A stretch of 64,000 bases of DNA from Eukaryota sp. TZLM1-RC. Lineage: Eukaryota; Metamonada: BaSk clade. The stretch is taken from NCBI GenBank assembly GCA_040285825.1, contig JAUPSS010000009.1, forward strand, positions 558,001-622,000, given 5' to 3'. A model generated the notes under the pieces. It was not told the origin of the DNA. It saw only the letters and a list, made by a program, of their open reading frames with translations, and ran no database searches. The position numbers and the translations under genes were made by a program. Below are positions 1 to 9,128 of this stretch, piece by piece. The first letter of the stretch is position 1; the number at the start of each line of letters is the position of its first letter.

Positions 1-560
1 GCATCTACTGTTATAACATCAATAACATTCAAAACATTTTCAAATGATTTAACAACATCATCATCACGTCGTTTTCCATATTTGGAATCTCTTTAATTTT
101 CATTTATATAAAAAAACCTCAACAACGGTTTTACAAATGATTCAATATGATAGGAATTGCAATGGCATAGATTTGATTTCTGACAGCGTCATGCAAAGTG
201 GAACGATTAGCAATAAGTCTGTTGCAATTTAACAAATGTGACAATGTTAATCCAGTTCCACATTTGCACAACAGATCATGAGGCAAATTACAGGGCCATA
301 GATAACAGAAATTCGTCGTTATTTAAAAACAAAAGTCGGGGGAATTTGGTTCAGCGAACCTGCAGATGAGCTGTCCTTTAAAACAATCACAAATTTTGCA
401 AAAGCAAGACTTTCTTGCATAGCCGTGCTAAGTCGAACAATAAAATTATAACATTCAAATTTTTTCAAAAGAGGTTTTTGAATTGTTTCAGTCGAAATTT
501 CAATGAAAAAAAACTTCTTTCTGCATAGTGTTATTGGGCAAGTCTATCATCAAAACAATA
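1..560 (-). mobile_element. Decayed non-LTR retrotransposon (LINE) C-terminal region, cut by left window edge
   Basis: Read on the minus strand, this stretch encodes in broken frames the C-terminal half of the LINE protein seen intact at 16.7 kb and 51.5 kb. Recognisable pieces in order are a match to the DVRLGLAKKKNPAFA region near 460-400, the cysteine/histidine knuckle (NLPHDLLCKC, then SHLLNCN and LHDAVRNQ) around 310-170, and the endonuclease core KRRDDDVV followed by VIDVITVDA near 80-5. The last motif corresponds to RGDVILP and LLDVMSVDP of the intact copies, a PD-(D/E)XK restriction-like endonuclease. Frameshifts and stops make this a relic. The element continues beyond base 1, so its 3' end is not visible. 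Confidence 0.75.
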
Positions 561-644
561 TTTAGGAAACTTAGATGGTGGATTGAGATCTCAGGCTAAG
601 ATGATCCACCAATTCAAACCAGGAATTCAGGAATCCAGGCCAAG

Positions 645-1103
645 TTGTTATCGGAATTGCAGATCAGGAACAACGAAACACATGAAATTCAAAAACCTAC
701 CAAAGAAAAAGGTTTGAGAATTTTGTTTAAAAAGACTGGTTATAAAGTCTTTTTAATTGATGAGTTTCGAACCATTTGCTGTTGTCTCAACTGCAAGAAA
801 GCGGAGAAAACAGTAGAAACAGTCCGATGGTGCAGAAATCCAAGGCCAGAAAAGAGGCATGAGATGTGTAATCGTCACGGGTTAAACACGTGTACATCAT
901 GCGAAAGTTTATGGAACAGAGATCGAAATGCTTCGCTGAATACATTGGCAGTGATGAAATTACATGTAAAAGGTGGAGATAGATTTGGAATCTTTGTAGA
1001 GAGTCAAGGTTCACAAAGGTTCAATGAAAAAGGATTCAAGAAGAAAATCTTCCTGGAATTTTCTTGTGGAGTGCATACTGTGCTTTGCACCCCAGGCCCT
1101 TAG
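645..1103 (+). pseudogene. Fanzor-type (TnpB-related) nuclease C-terminal fragment, type A
   Basis: The 152-residue reading frame carries the C-terminal end of a eukaryotic TnpB homologue (Fanzor). It shows GYKVFLIDEFRT, the usual RuvC-II glutamate block just before the zinc ribbon. Cysteine pairs follow in CCCLNC and, after an RHGL stretch, CTSC. The block LWNRDRNASLNT supplies the RuvC-III aspartate (RDxNA). In Fanzor and TnpB proteins these residues form part of an RNA-guided DNA nuclease active site. The REC/WED lobes and the RuvC-I aspartate are missing, because the upstream DNA is an oppositely oriented LINE relic. The start is not an ATG, so the copy is a fragment. The last ~35 residues do not resemble the family and may be read-through. 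Confidence 0.8.
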
Positions 1104-2272
1104 TTGTTTTCATTTCACTCACACTCAAATTAATGACCTCTAAAAAGATTTTTTCGTCTCCCCAGACACCCATATTGTTCCCCTAAGCATCCATATTGTC
1201 CCCAAAATTTTTTCCAAAACACAATCAATGGAGAATGCCTGGCTTCTAACAAAATTAGACAAAAAATAATGTCTCTTGGAGATACGCCTAGCAATCCTAA
1301 AGAGCTTAAAGACTTGGTGTCTTTTTTTTCGTATAAGTACCAAACGTTTAAAACATTGCACATTTTTAGAGCAATAGATTTATTTATTTTTAACCCAAAC
1401 ACTACAAAACAATTGAATAAAAACTTATGAACGCTGCGTCTGTCAAAACACATCTTGAAACTGTTGATTTATTATTGGGTTCAAAAAATCATATACCAGC
1501 TTCGGAATTGTCGTTTGGTGAACCTAAAACAGTTGACCAACTTTGGTTTGGGTTCGGCCAAAAAAACCCTTTATAAAGTGCCCTAACTCGAGTATCTTCA
1601 TTCGTATGATATCTAAAGGACGAAAGAGCTGATGATTGAAATTTTTCCATAAATATAAATGCACTAGGTAGAGAAGGAAGATTGTCATAAGATAAAAGAA
1701 GATCGAAGGTGTATGGCATTGATGGGGAAGCGTGAGAGGAGTTTGGTTGTGAACTGAGTGGTTGGGTGTTGCGAATTTGAAGATAAGCACCCGAGTTGCA
1801 AAGTGCCCTTTCTTTTTGTGGCAAAGAAGATAACCATGAACTGTGATGGCTACAACAAAACCAACAAGCCCATCTTCAAATTGAAGCCGTAATTGTGAGG
1901 AACCAATATGGTTGTAAAGACGTAGAAGAGGGGAAAAATTTGGCGGCGGGACTATTGGCGGTGGAAGGAATTTCAGAAATTAATAAGTACTGTAATTACA
2001 TACTAATTATGTGGAAATCATCAATTATGTTTTACAGACACAAAGATTCAACAACTTAACCCACATTTCTAAGCATGCTGGCCTGCGAAATTTACACTGC
2101 GATTCACCATGTTTTGAATTTAGTTATTCATTTATTCTCACAAAAGCAATATCTTCTCAATTTCAGTTATTCCGCTCTGAATGTTAAATTATTTGTAGTT
2201 TTTACACCGTCAATGTTATCTAAATTTTTTTCAAAAGTTATGATTCAATTATTGATTTATTAACAATGAAAT
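1104..2272. other. No firm gene; AT-rich mobile-element debris
   Basis: I see no convincing gene here. On the plus strand, about 1215-1430 reads open for ~70 codons and ends in TGA overlapping an ATG at about 1429. That ATG opens a 49-codon frame containing SFGEPKTVDQLWFGFGQ. Both look codon-like but match nothing I recognise. Their position beside a Fanzor fragment suggests remains of a mobile element. The longer minus-strand frames across 1130-1824 look like shadows. Confidence 0.3.
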
Positions 2273-2596
2273 TCAAAACCTATGCGATTTAATGTTTCTG
2301 ATCATTAATCGTATCTTCAATGTCTTCGAATGTGTGGAAGGCGTCCTCAGCGTCTTCTGTTCGGTCGAACAAATTTTATTGAAATGTAACTCTATTCTTC
2401 TCTCCATTTTAGGCGCACGTATATGAGGGAAGAACTCACGATTTACCATTACAGACATAATGTTTCCAGTAGCTGTGAATGAAGGAGTACCTTCGTACTC
2501 AAGAATTGTTGAGGCCTCATCAGGAAATGCCATTGAGGAAATGGCATTAGCTGAAGGATGTGAGTTATTGTCTGGTGTGACAGGAGGGTTATCCAT
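2273..2596 (-). CDS. Hypothetical 107-residue protein
   Basis: The frame opens with a true ATG at 2596 and ends at TAG/TAA-rich DNA near 2273. The first ~75 residues are balanced and non-repetitive (MDNPPVTPDNNSHPSA at the start, then NREFFPHIRAPKMERRIELH). The last ~30 are basic. I recognise no domain, and no signal peptide or membrane segment is visible. It diverges from the MIT-domain gene 220 bp away, so the two could share a promoter region. A real small gene is plausible because the frame has a proper start and sits in a gene-dense stretch, but chance cannot be excluded. Confidence 0.35.
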   Translation of the reverse strand: MDNPPVTPDNNSHPSANAISSMAFPDEASTILEYEGTPSFTATGNIMSVMVNREFFPHIRAPKMERRIELHFNKICSTEQKTLRTPSTHSKTLKIRLMIRNIKSHRF

Positions 2597-2817
2597 TGAA
2601 AAAAGAAAATTGATGTTGTGGATTTATTTGTTTGTGTATTTTATTCAGATTTATTGCGGAAAGAGGAGTGAGGGTATGCAATTTGAATGAAAATCACTGT
2701 CACACATCCCAAAAACTCGGTCCCTCGCCATCGTTGTAAAAAGGACACATATTTCATTGTTATAGACATCATCTGTAACAACTGGGCTGAAAAAACACAC
2801 TCAACACAACTGTTAGA

Positions 2818-3831
2818 ATGGCCCTTCACCAGGCTTTAGAGAAGGCACACTTAGCCGTGTCTGCGGATCAAAATGGGCAGTATACAGAAGCACTCACTTT
2901 TTATGAATCATCAGTTTCATTGATTGAAGATGCAATGAGTAGTTCTTCATCCAGATCCCAGGTTACCCTCAACAGATACAAAAACACTTATTTAAAAAGA
3001 ATCGATGTTTTGAAACAACAACTTTCAAAACATCCAAGTGAACTTACTGAAGATGGTTTTCACCCTCCTAGTGCTGTTCCTGTTTTCAGTGAAGACCTAC
3101 CAAGCTACTGCCAAGCTTTTGATGTACCTTTCTTCAAGATTTCGACACCAAACATTGATCCTCTCACTATTACTCCTCCAATTAACACAATCTCTTCTCC
3201 TTTTTGGTTCCTTCGTCTTTTATCAACTTCCATTCGCACTGGTGGTCCATTGACGAAAACCATTTACATACCTAGAATAGTTTGGTATCAATCCGATTCT
3301 GTAAAGTCTGAACTTATTCCTTCTGCATTACAGCAGATTTCTTTCTTCTCAAAAGTTGGTGAACATTCCTCTATTTTAGCAAGATCTCTGTCCCGTCTGG
3401 AAGCTGATTCGGATAAAGGACTTGCTGTTGAACATTATCTTTCTCATTTAACTGAGTTCAAAGATCAATTAAGCCAGTTTTTCCCTTATTTATCACAAAG
3501 TCGTCGTAAAAAGGGTTTATCCAAAATAGTGGGGAAAATTAAATCAAAATCAAGCAGTTTAATTGATTCTATAACTTCAGAAAATTCTTCAGTTTCCAGT
3601 GCTGCTTATGCAGATGCTTTATGTGTGTGTGGTGAAAAGATTGTTTTATTAGAAGATTGTTTTGTGGATGTTGTCAATAGGTTGGATTCAAGTGTTCCTC
3701 TGTTTAATAATATTTCATTGGTTGTTAAGTTGTTAAACAAAACTGTCTGTACTTTGGCCATGGATTCTGTTACGAATTTGCTTCGAGTTTATTTAAAAGA
3801 TGTTTCCAACTCGTTTATCTCTGGGGTTTAA
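2818..3831 (+). CDS. MIT-domain protein (full-length copy of duplicated gene)
   Basis: Residues 1-75 (ALEKAHLAVSADQNGQYTEA, FYESSVSLIEDAM) form three helices of the MIT type, the domain by which proteins such as Vps4, katanin-like and spastin-like factors bind ESCRT-III tails. The central part is proline/serine rich. The C-terminal ~190 residues (SKVGEHSSILARSLSRL through LRVYLKDVSNSFISGV) are helical and unfamiliar. No AAA ATPase or peptidase motif is present, so this is probably an endosomal or ESCRT adaptor rather than an enzyme. The ATG at 2818 is the first in frame and the gene is intronless. From about 3020 onward the gene lies in a ~1.57 kb tandem duplication, and a 5'-truncated copy follows at 4588-5399. 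Confidence 0.7.
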   Translation: MALHQALEKAHLAVSADQNGQYTEALTFYESSVSLIEDAMSSSSSRSQVTLNRYKNTYLKRIDVLKQQLSKHPSELTEDGFHPPSAVPVFSEDLPSYCQAFDVPFFKISTPNIDPLTITPPINTISSPFWFLRLLSTSIRTGGPLTKTIYIPRIVWYQSDSVKSELIPSALQQISFFSKVGEHSSILARSLSRLEADSDKGLAVEHYLSHLTEFKDQLSQFFPYLSQSRRKKGLSKIVGKIKSKSSSLIDSITSENSSVSSAAYADALCVCGEKIVLLEDCFVDVVNRLDSSVPLFNNISLVVKLLNKTVCTLAMDSVTNLLRVYLKDVSNSFISGV

Positions 3832-4074
3832 TTGTAAATTGTTTTATTTAGTATTTCTTTTTCTGGTGTTCTTGTGTTTTTTATTAATTGTTTTTGTTGG
3901 ACATATTCTATTTTATTGATTATTTATCAGTGTTTAGTTCAGAAATAATGAAATGGAATTTCACTTTTACGTTGTAAGTAGAATTTTTTCAAAATTACGA
4001 TCAAATCAAGTTTTCCTTGATGGTGATAATAAATTTGGATTATCTTAAAATCAATTATGAATTAATTAATTGGT

Positions 4075-4570
4075 CTAACCAAAATTATTTAATTCTTCTA
4101 TATTAAAACCTTCCACTGCGGACTGACACTCTCTTGCCCAGAAGGGGAGGGTTGATGTAAACGAGAATAACCCATTCGCTTCTGAATAATGGTAAGAGTG
4201 AAGACAGCAAGGAGGAGCGGCCACCTGTTTGTCATCAGAGAAGAGTTCTTTGAAAACTTCTTCATTATTGTAAAGAATGTCACCAACAATTGGAATACCA
4301 AAATGACTCAAGTGTACCCTAATCTGATGTTTCCGTCCAGTTTTGGGAATGACCGCCACAAGAGAATCAATCTTATCATCGACACAATCATAATCACGAC
4401 AATCAAAATGAAGATCTGGTTACCTTGTCAATTCCCTACTATCTATTCCCTTTAACCCAGAGACTAAAGGTACTACCAATGAACAAGACTCTTTACCTTC
4501 AGAAAACACTCCCATTCTGATACCAGCATGTTGTGTATCTTGTCCAATTGGGTCATTGATTACAACGACT
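4075..4570 (-). pseudogene. Truncated inner copy of RluA-family pseudouridine synthase
   Basis: This is the C-terminal part of the gene at 5644-6741, created by the tandem duplication. It retains IPKTGRKHQIRVHL and the following ~70 residues but lacks the N-terminal half with the catalytic HRLD motif. A C-to-T change turns the CAA codon after SRELTR into a stop (near 4417), splitting the remnant into two frames. Past about 4570 the sequence switches abruptly to MIT-gene sequence. Without the catalytic aspartate it cannot be an active synthase. Confidence 0.85.
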
Positions 4571-4587
4571 TTCATTACAATTACAAC

Positions 4588-5399
4588 AACTTTCAAAACA
4601 TCCAAGTGAACTTACTGAAGACGGTTTTCACCCTCCTAGTGCTGTTCCTGTTTTCAGTGAAGACCTACCAAGCTACTGCCAAGCTTTTGATGTACCTTTC
4701 TTCAAGATTTCTACACCAAACATTGATCCTCTCACTATTACTCCTCCAATTAACACAATCTCTTCTCCTTTTTGGTTCCTTCGTCTTTTATCAACTTCCA
4801 TTCGCACTGGTGGTCCATTGACGAAAACCATTTACATACCTAGAATAGTTTGGTATCAATCCGATTCTGTAAAGTCTGAACTTATTCCTTCTGCATTACA
4901 GCAGATTTCTTTCTTCTCAAAAGTTGGTGAACATTCCTCTATTTTAGCAAGATCTCTGTCCCGTCTGGAAGCTGATTCGGATAAAGGACTTGCTGTTGAA
5001 CATTATCTTTCTCATTTAACTGAGTTCAAAGATCAATTAAGCCAGTTTTTCCCTTATTTATCACAAAGTCGTCGTAAAAAGGGTTTATCCAAAATAGTGG
5101 GGAAAATTAAATCAAAATCAAGCAGTTTAATTGATTCTATAACTTCAGAAAATTCTTCAGTTTCCAGTGCTGCTTATGCAGATGCTTTATGTGTGTGTGG
5201 TGAAAAGATTGTTTTATTAGAAGATTGTTTTGTGGATGTTGTCAATAGGTTGGATTCAAGTGTTCCTCTGTTTAATAATATTTCATTGGTTGTTAAGTTG
5301 TTAAACAAAACTGTCTGTACTTTGGCCATGGATTCTGTTACGAATTTGCTTCGAGTTTATTTAAAAGATGTTTCCAACTCGTTTATCTCTGGGGTTTAA
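4588..5399 (+). pseudogene. 5'-truncated inner copy of MIT-domain gene
   Basis: The sequence repeats codons ~70 to the end of the 2818-3831 gene. The MIT domain and the original start are absent. The upstream junction puts the first part in another frame, so the long open frame really resumes at 4818 (TKTIYIPRIVWYQ to FISGV). It has no promoter of its own that I can identify. The translated part is residue-for-residue the same as the intact gene, which argues that duplication was recent and that no decay has yet accumulated in this segment. Confidence 0.85.
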
Positions 5400-5643
5400 T
5401 TGTAAATTGTTTTATTTAGTATTTCTTTTCTGGTGTTCTTGTGTTTTTTTATTAATTGTTTTTGTTGGACATATTCTATTTTATTGATTATTTATCAGTG
5501 TTTAGTTCAGAAATAATGAAATGGAATTTCACTTTTACGTTGTAAGTAGAATTTTTTTCAAAATTACGATCAAATCAAGTTTTCCTTGATGGTGATAATA
5601 AATTTGGATTATCTTAAAATCAATTATGAATTAATTAATTGGT

Positions 5644-6741
5644 CTAACCAAAATTATTTAATTCTTCTATATTTAAACCTTCCACTGCGGACTGACACTC
5701 TCTTGCCCAGAAGGGGAGGGTTGATGTAAACGAGAATAACCCATTCGCTTCTGAATAATGGTAAGAGTGAAGACAGCAAGGAGGAGCGGCCACCTGTTTG
5801 TCATCAGAGAAGAGTTCTTTGAAAACTTCTTCATTATTGTAAAGAATGTCACCAACAATTGGAATACCAAAATGACTCAAGTGTACCCTAATCTGATGTT
5901 TCCGTCCAGTTTTGGGAATGACCGCCACAAGAGAATCAATCTTATCATCGACACAATCATAATCACGACAATCAAAATAAAGATCTGGTTGCCTTGTCAA
6001 TTCCCTACTATCTATTCCCTTTAACCCAGAGACTAAAGGTACTACCAATGAACAAGACTCTTTACCTTCAGAAAACACTCCCATTCTGATACCAGCATGT
6101 TGTGTATCTTGTCCAATTGGGTCATTGATTACAACGATATTCTCAAAACTCAAGCGTCCCCTCACTCTCGCAATGTACACCTTCCTAATGGAATGATTTG
6201 TATGCGCAAGACTTATTCTCCTAGCCATAGCAGAATCAGTAGCATACACCACAGTACCAGAAGTAACAGAGTCCAGCCTGTGGGTCGGGAAAAGTTTAGT
6301 GTTTGGGAAATCTTTAGCTAGTGTGTATCCAAGTGTATTGTATCTATATGGTCCATTAGATGCAAGCGGTACAGATGGAGGCTTACAAACTGCTAATATT
6401 GAGTTATATTGGGGTTGCAAAATGATGTAGGGGATTTTGAGTATGCCATTCTCAACTCTCACAACTTTGGATACTATTGTGTCCTTCAGTGTTAGAAGGT
6501 AATTGATAGACTTGACTTCATTGTTGACTGTAATATCACCAGTATTTATACGTTGCTCAATGTCTGAGGAAGATAATTTGGAGCGAATACCACCAAATTG
6601 TTCACAAACGACGTCAAATAGTGTGCGATTGACCCAGGATTCACGGACACGAGCTTTAAAAACGAAAGGATAAGGATCCACGAATTGGTAAGAACCCTCC
6701 GTGTAGAATGTAGGAGTGTAAGAGTCCTCTGAGAGGATCAT
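5644..6741 (-). CDS. RluA-family RNA pseudouridine synthase (Pus9/Rib2-like)
   Basis: The enzyme isomerises uridine to pseudouridine in RNA. The N-terminal block YQFVDPYPFVFKARV is typical of the eukaryotic Pus8/Pus9/Rib2 subgroup, which modifies U32 of tRNAs. An S4-like stretch follows (SSSDIEQRINTGDITVNNEV). The catalytic motif is PTHRLDSVTSGTVVYA, with Asp157 counted from the chosen start, and the C-terminal RluA motif is KTGRKHQIRVHLSHFGIPIVGD. The first in-frame ATG is at 6741. The frame is open back to a TGA about 100 bases upstream but holds no other ATG, so a short 5' exon is possible. No deaminase domain is present, unlike fungal Rib2. Confidence 0.85.
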   Translation of the reverse strand: MILSEDSYTPTFYTEGSYQFVDPYPFVFKARVRESWVNRTLFDVVCEQFGGIRSKLSSSDIEQRINTGDITVNNEVKSINYLLTLKDTIVSKVVRVENGILKIPYIILQPQYNSILAVCKPPSVPLASNGPYRYNTLGYTLAKDFPNTKLFPTHRLDSVTSGTVVYATDSAMARRISLAHTNHSIRKVYIARVRGRLSFENIVVINDPIGQDTQHAGIRMGVFSEGKESCSLVVPLVSGLKGIDSRELTRQPDLYFDCRDYDCVDDKIDSLVAVIPKTGRKHQIRVHLSHFGIPIVGDILYNNEEVFKELFSDDKQVAAPPCCLHSYHYSEANGLFSFTSTLPFWARECQSAVEGLNIEELNNFG

Positions 6742-6849
6742 GGGTGGTAGTGAACTCCACTGTTCCAAATGTTGAATAGTAAAATATTTTTGAGACAAAA
6801 AGCCGAATGTTCCACAGAGTCACTTCTTGGGGCTCAACCAAAAAACATA

Positions 6850-7120
6850 TTTACCTCAATTGAATGATGGGAGGTTTTGTTCATTCACTTGAATAACAAC
6901 TCGTTTGTTATAAAACTCCGTAATGTTATTCAAAATGGAGTTAATATAATGAGGAAGAGCTGTCATAAACGAAAATACAATTCTGTTCTTCCAAATCAAA
7001 AATCAAATACACAACCACTTTCTTTGAGAAGTTTACCTAAATCATCTAAAATGATTAGACCTTCCTAATAGTATCAAAAATGGAAACTGCAAGTGCAACA
7101 ATTTGATGTTTCTGCCTCTT
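6850..7120 (-). mobile_element. LINE C-terminal relic (family of the 59.6 kb copy)
   Basis: Minus-strand translation in broken frames gives VALAVSIFDTIRKV, then DDLGKLLKESGC and WKNRIVFSFMTALPHYIN. These align with VPFAFSIFGNIGQS, NDFGNLCRSSGK and WKNRIIFALYRSVPKYLS of the LINE protein at 59.6 kb. Only the part after the restriction-like endonuclease is preserved. Several frameshifts are present, so this is an old fragment. It fills most of the gap between the pseudouridine synthase and saposin-like genes. Confidence 0.6.
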
Positions 7121-7127
7121 GCTCTGA

Positions 7128-7400
7128 TTAGACGTTGAAGAAGAACTTCGTATTTCGATTTCTTGGAGTGTAAGAGAAAATCAGTGGAGAATTTGTATTC
7201 CGTGTAACCAGTTCTACCTTAGAAAACCCCCCATTCCCCACTTTTTCGACAGTTGCACTTTGGTAATAAGGTGGGAAAAAGTCTCGTATTCTCCAGATTA
7301 AAAGGATAGTTAAAACCACAATTGTCGACAAAATTTTAAATATTATAATTCTCAATCTGTGTCCACGATAAGTTTGGTAAATGTTGTCAATAGTAATTAA
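7128..7400 (-). CDS. Possible small membrane protein, start unresolved
   Basis: An open frame follows the saposin gene on the same strand. It encodes one hydrophobic segment (IIIFKILSTIVVLTILLIW) and then about 45 polar residues. The frame has no ATG and stays open upstream almost to the saposin stop at 7416, so if real it needs an upstream exon or belongs to a spliced form of that gene. The membrane segment is clear, but function and gene status are not. Confidence 0.25.
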   Translation of the reverse strand, partial: LITIDNIYQTYRGHRLRIIIFKILSTIVVLTILLIWRIRDFFPPYYQSATVEKVGNGGFSKVELVTRNTNSPLIFSYTPRNRNTKFFFNV

Positions 7401-7415
7401 ATAAATCTCCTTTAC

Positions 7416-7940
7416 TTAACAATAACCTAATAGTGAGCAAGCGATGTTCTCCAAATCATCAAGCTTAGCCACTCTTGATGCAGCATCATTCATAAAAGCC
7501 TTACACTCAGTTGTTGTCATGTCTAATGCAGAATGTTTTGCCTTACAGAATTGTTTAACGTTGTTCTTGAATTCATCTGAGTTCATTATTACAGGAATAA
7601 AATCGATTAATTGTGGCAAGAGTTTGATGCCCATCATGACTTCTGGTGCGTTTTCACCACATTTCTGAACATTCTCGCATACTTTTTCACTTAAGATACT
7701 AGTGTCATGCCACTGCATCAAGTGGTCAATGTTTTTCGAAGTCCAAGTTTTACATTTGTTTCGCTGTTCAATACTGAGATCAATGATCCTGTCACATGCA
7801 AGTTTAACAAAGAATTCTGCAAAATATTTGTTTCTCAATCTTGGCATCACAATGCCATCAACAGCTCTAATGCAGAGTTCACATTCTCTGGATCCTTGTG
7901 CAAGGAAGACCAGTGTGATGAGTAAAACAAGAAGTTTCAT
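7416..7940 (-). CDS. Secreted saposin B-type domain protein
   Basis: The protein is 174 residues long from the ATG at 7940. Residues 1-17 (MKLLVLLITLVFLAQGS) form a signal peptide. A saposin B domain follows, with the typical cysteine order: CELC near the N-terminus, KLACDRI, NKCKTW, then KVCENVQKC. A second half-domain contains VKQFCKAKH, TTECKAF and NIACSLLGYC. Saposin-like proteins bind lipids or perturb membranes, in lysosomes or after secretion; amoebapores are one protist example. Whether this one activates lipid hydrolysis or permeabilises membranes cannot be read from sequence. It could act in phagolysosomes, as could the DNase II at 22.6 kb. Confidence 0.8.
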   Translation of the reverse strand: MKLLVLLITLVFLAQGSRECELCIRAVDGIVMPRLRNKYFAEFFVKLACDRIIDLSIEQRNKCKTWTSKNIDHLMQWHDTSILSEKVCENVQKCGENAPEVMMGIKLLPQLIDFIPVIMNSDEFKNNVKQFCKAKHSALDMTTTECKAFMNDAASRVAKLDDLENIACSLLGYC

Positions 7941-8539
7941 CAAGTTTTAGAAGTGTGTTACTGTGTGTTTTACTATTGAAACATTAGTAGCCATCAATTT
8001 TCTAAATAGTTTAATACAAAAGGTCATTATTGTTTATTTTGGACTTGTATTTATTAAACAGTGATTGCAACAAAGATAAAAACAGATGGTTTAAACGCAA
8101 AAGTGCTGGGAGTATCCATTCCGATCTCAGCAAGACATAAAGGAATACAAGATTGTATAAATCTAAGAAACAAGCCTGTGAAGAAGCACGATGTAGAAAT
8201 GGTGAAAGTAGAGAAATCGTGTGCCCAATGTACTGGATTAGATACAGCTTGGCTTGTTTGAATATTTCAATTGTTAATGTTCAGCGTTTGAGTGGTATAA
8301 ATGAGGTTATGTTGAATAATCATATATTGTATATATTGTGTAATAATTACTCTTAATTTGCAACGTCACGTTTCTGTGTTTTTAGATTTTTTTAGTTTTT
8401 TACATCATATCAAGGTGTAAATGGCCATTTCAAATTTTTGCTTAATAAGGAAATTCATTATGGTGAATTGAAAATACCATCACCAAAATGTGATACATCT
8501 TATTTTATTGTGGTAATGTTTTCACCATAGATGGGCAAT
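7941..8539. other. Gap without supported gene
   Basis: A 66-codon frame from 8061 starts at GTG and includes EKSCAQCTGLD. I cannot link it to any family, and it may be a decayed fragment. The rest is AT-rich with nothing recognisable. Confidence 0.3.
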
Positions 8540-9003
8540 ACCTTGCCCTTGTATTAATACAAATACACCAAATACAAATACAGAACATGTCACCATTTTT
8601 TGTTGTTTTTTGTTTTTGACTTGTATTCCGAGTACATAACACCAGTATTATAACAAACAACATTCTATAACAAAACAGATTATTCTACACCTGCAAAACC
8701 AAATTTTTCAGTTGCTCGAACATTGTGCTTCTTTTCGAGTTGCATTAGCTTTGGGAAAGGCCTGACCACATCAACCACATAAAATACTCATGTTAGTAGA
8801 GTTTTGCTTGTTTTGAATAAAGCACATGTTTAAGAGGAGATTGTCGGATTTAACATTGTTACGTTGAAATCCAGAAAGACGTGAAGGATTTAGGACCGGA
8901 GATGAAGAATGACTCATAAGAAAAAAATACAAATAACCGGTTTGAATTGATACAAATACAAATACAAAATACAGAAGAATACAAGTATTTGTATTTTTTT
9001 GGT
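8540..9003 (-). mobile_element. Probable hAT-type DNA transposon relic or MITE
   Basis: The left end carries tandem atacaaatac-type units (8558-8590). The right end carries the same units and a palindromic aatacaagtatttgtatt near 8975-8995, a pattern common in hAT element termini. Between them, on the minus strand, an ATG at 8917 opens about 70 codons interrupted by one TGA. The end of this frame reads CGQAFPKANATRKEAQC, resembling the BED zinc finger that begins many hAT transposases. The rest of a transposase is absent. The assignment rests on this finger plus the terminal repeats. I could not define an 8-bp target duplication by eye. Confidence 0.35.
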
Positions 9004-9128
9004 TTTCACTGAAAATTCCATACTCCTCCAGACAAAAATCTTAGAAGGGGATAAATAGATAGAAATTGCGGTTGCAAAACAATTGCATTAAATTCATTTC
9101 TGGTTTCAGACAGATAGAGCAGCTTCAC

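Larger units (their letters stand above)
3020..6140. repeat. Recent ~1.57 kb tandem duplication
   Basis: Unit 1 (~3020-4570) and unit 2 (~4585-6140) are nearly identical and offset by 1567-1569 bp. The MIT gene ends at 3831 in one unit and 5399 in the other, and the pseudouridine synthase gene ends at 4075 and 5644. The junction near 4560-4600 contains two close copies of ttacaac(g/a)actttca separated by a few bases, so the breakpoint formed at or created a short microhomology. Differences are a few substitutions and 1-base homopolymer indels, which points to a young event. The outer copies of both genes are complete and the inner copies are truncated. Confidence 0.9.

Noticed and set aside
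4560-4600. Transposon boundary between the duplicated units
   Set aside because: No terminal repeats or target duplication. A tandem duplication with microhomology explains the junction fully.
8558-8995. CRISPR-like array from repeated atacaaatac units
   Set aside because: Units are short, irregular and partly inverted, with no uniform spacers. They fit transposon ends or AT-rich simple repeats.
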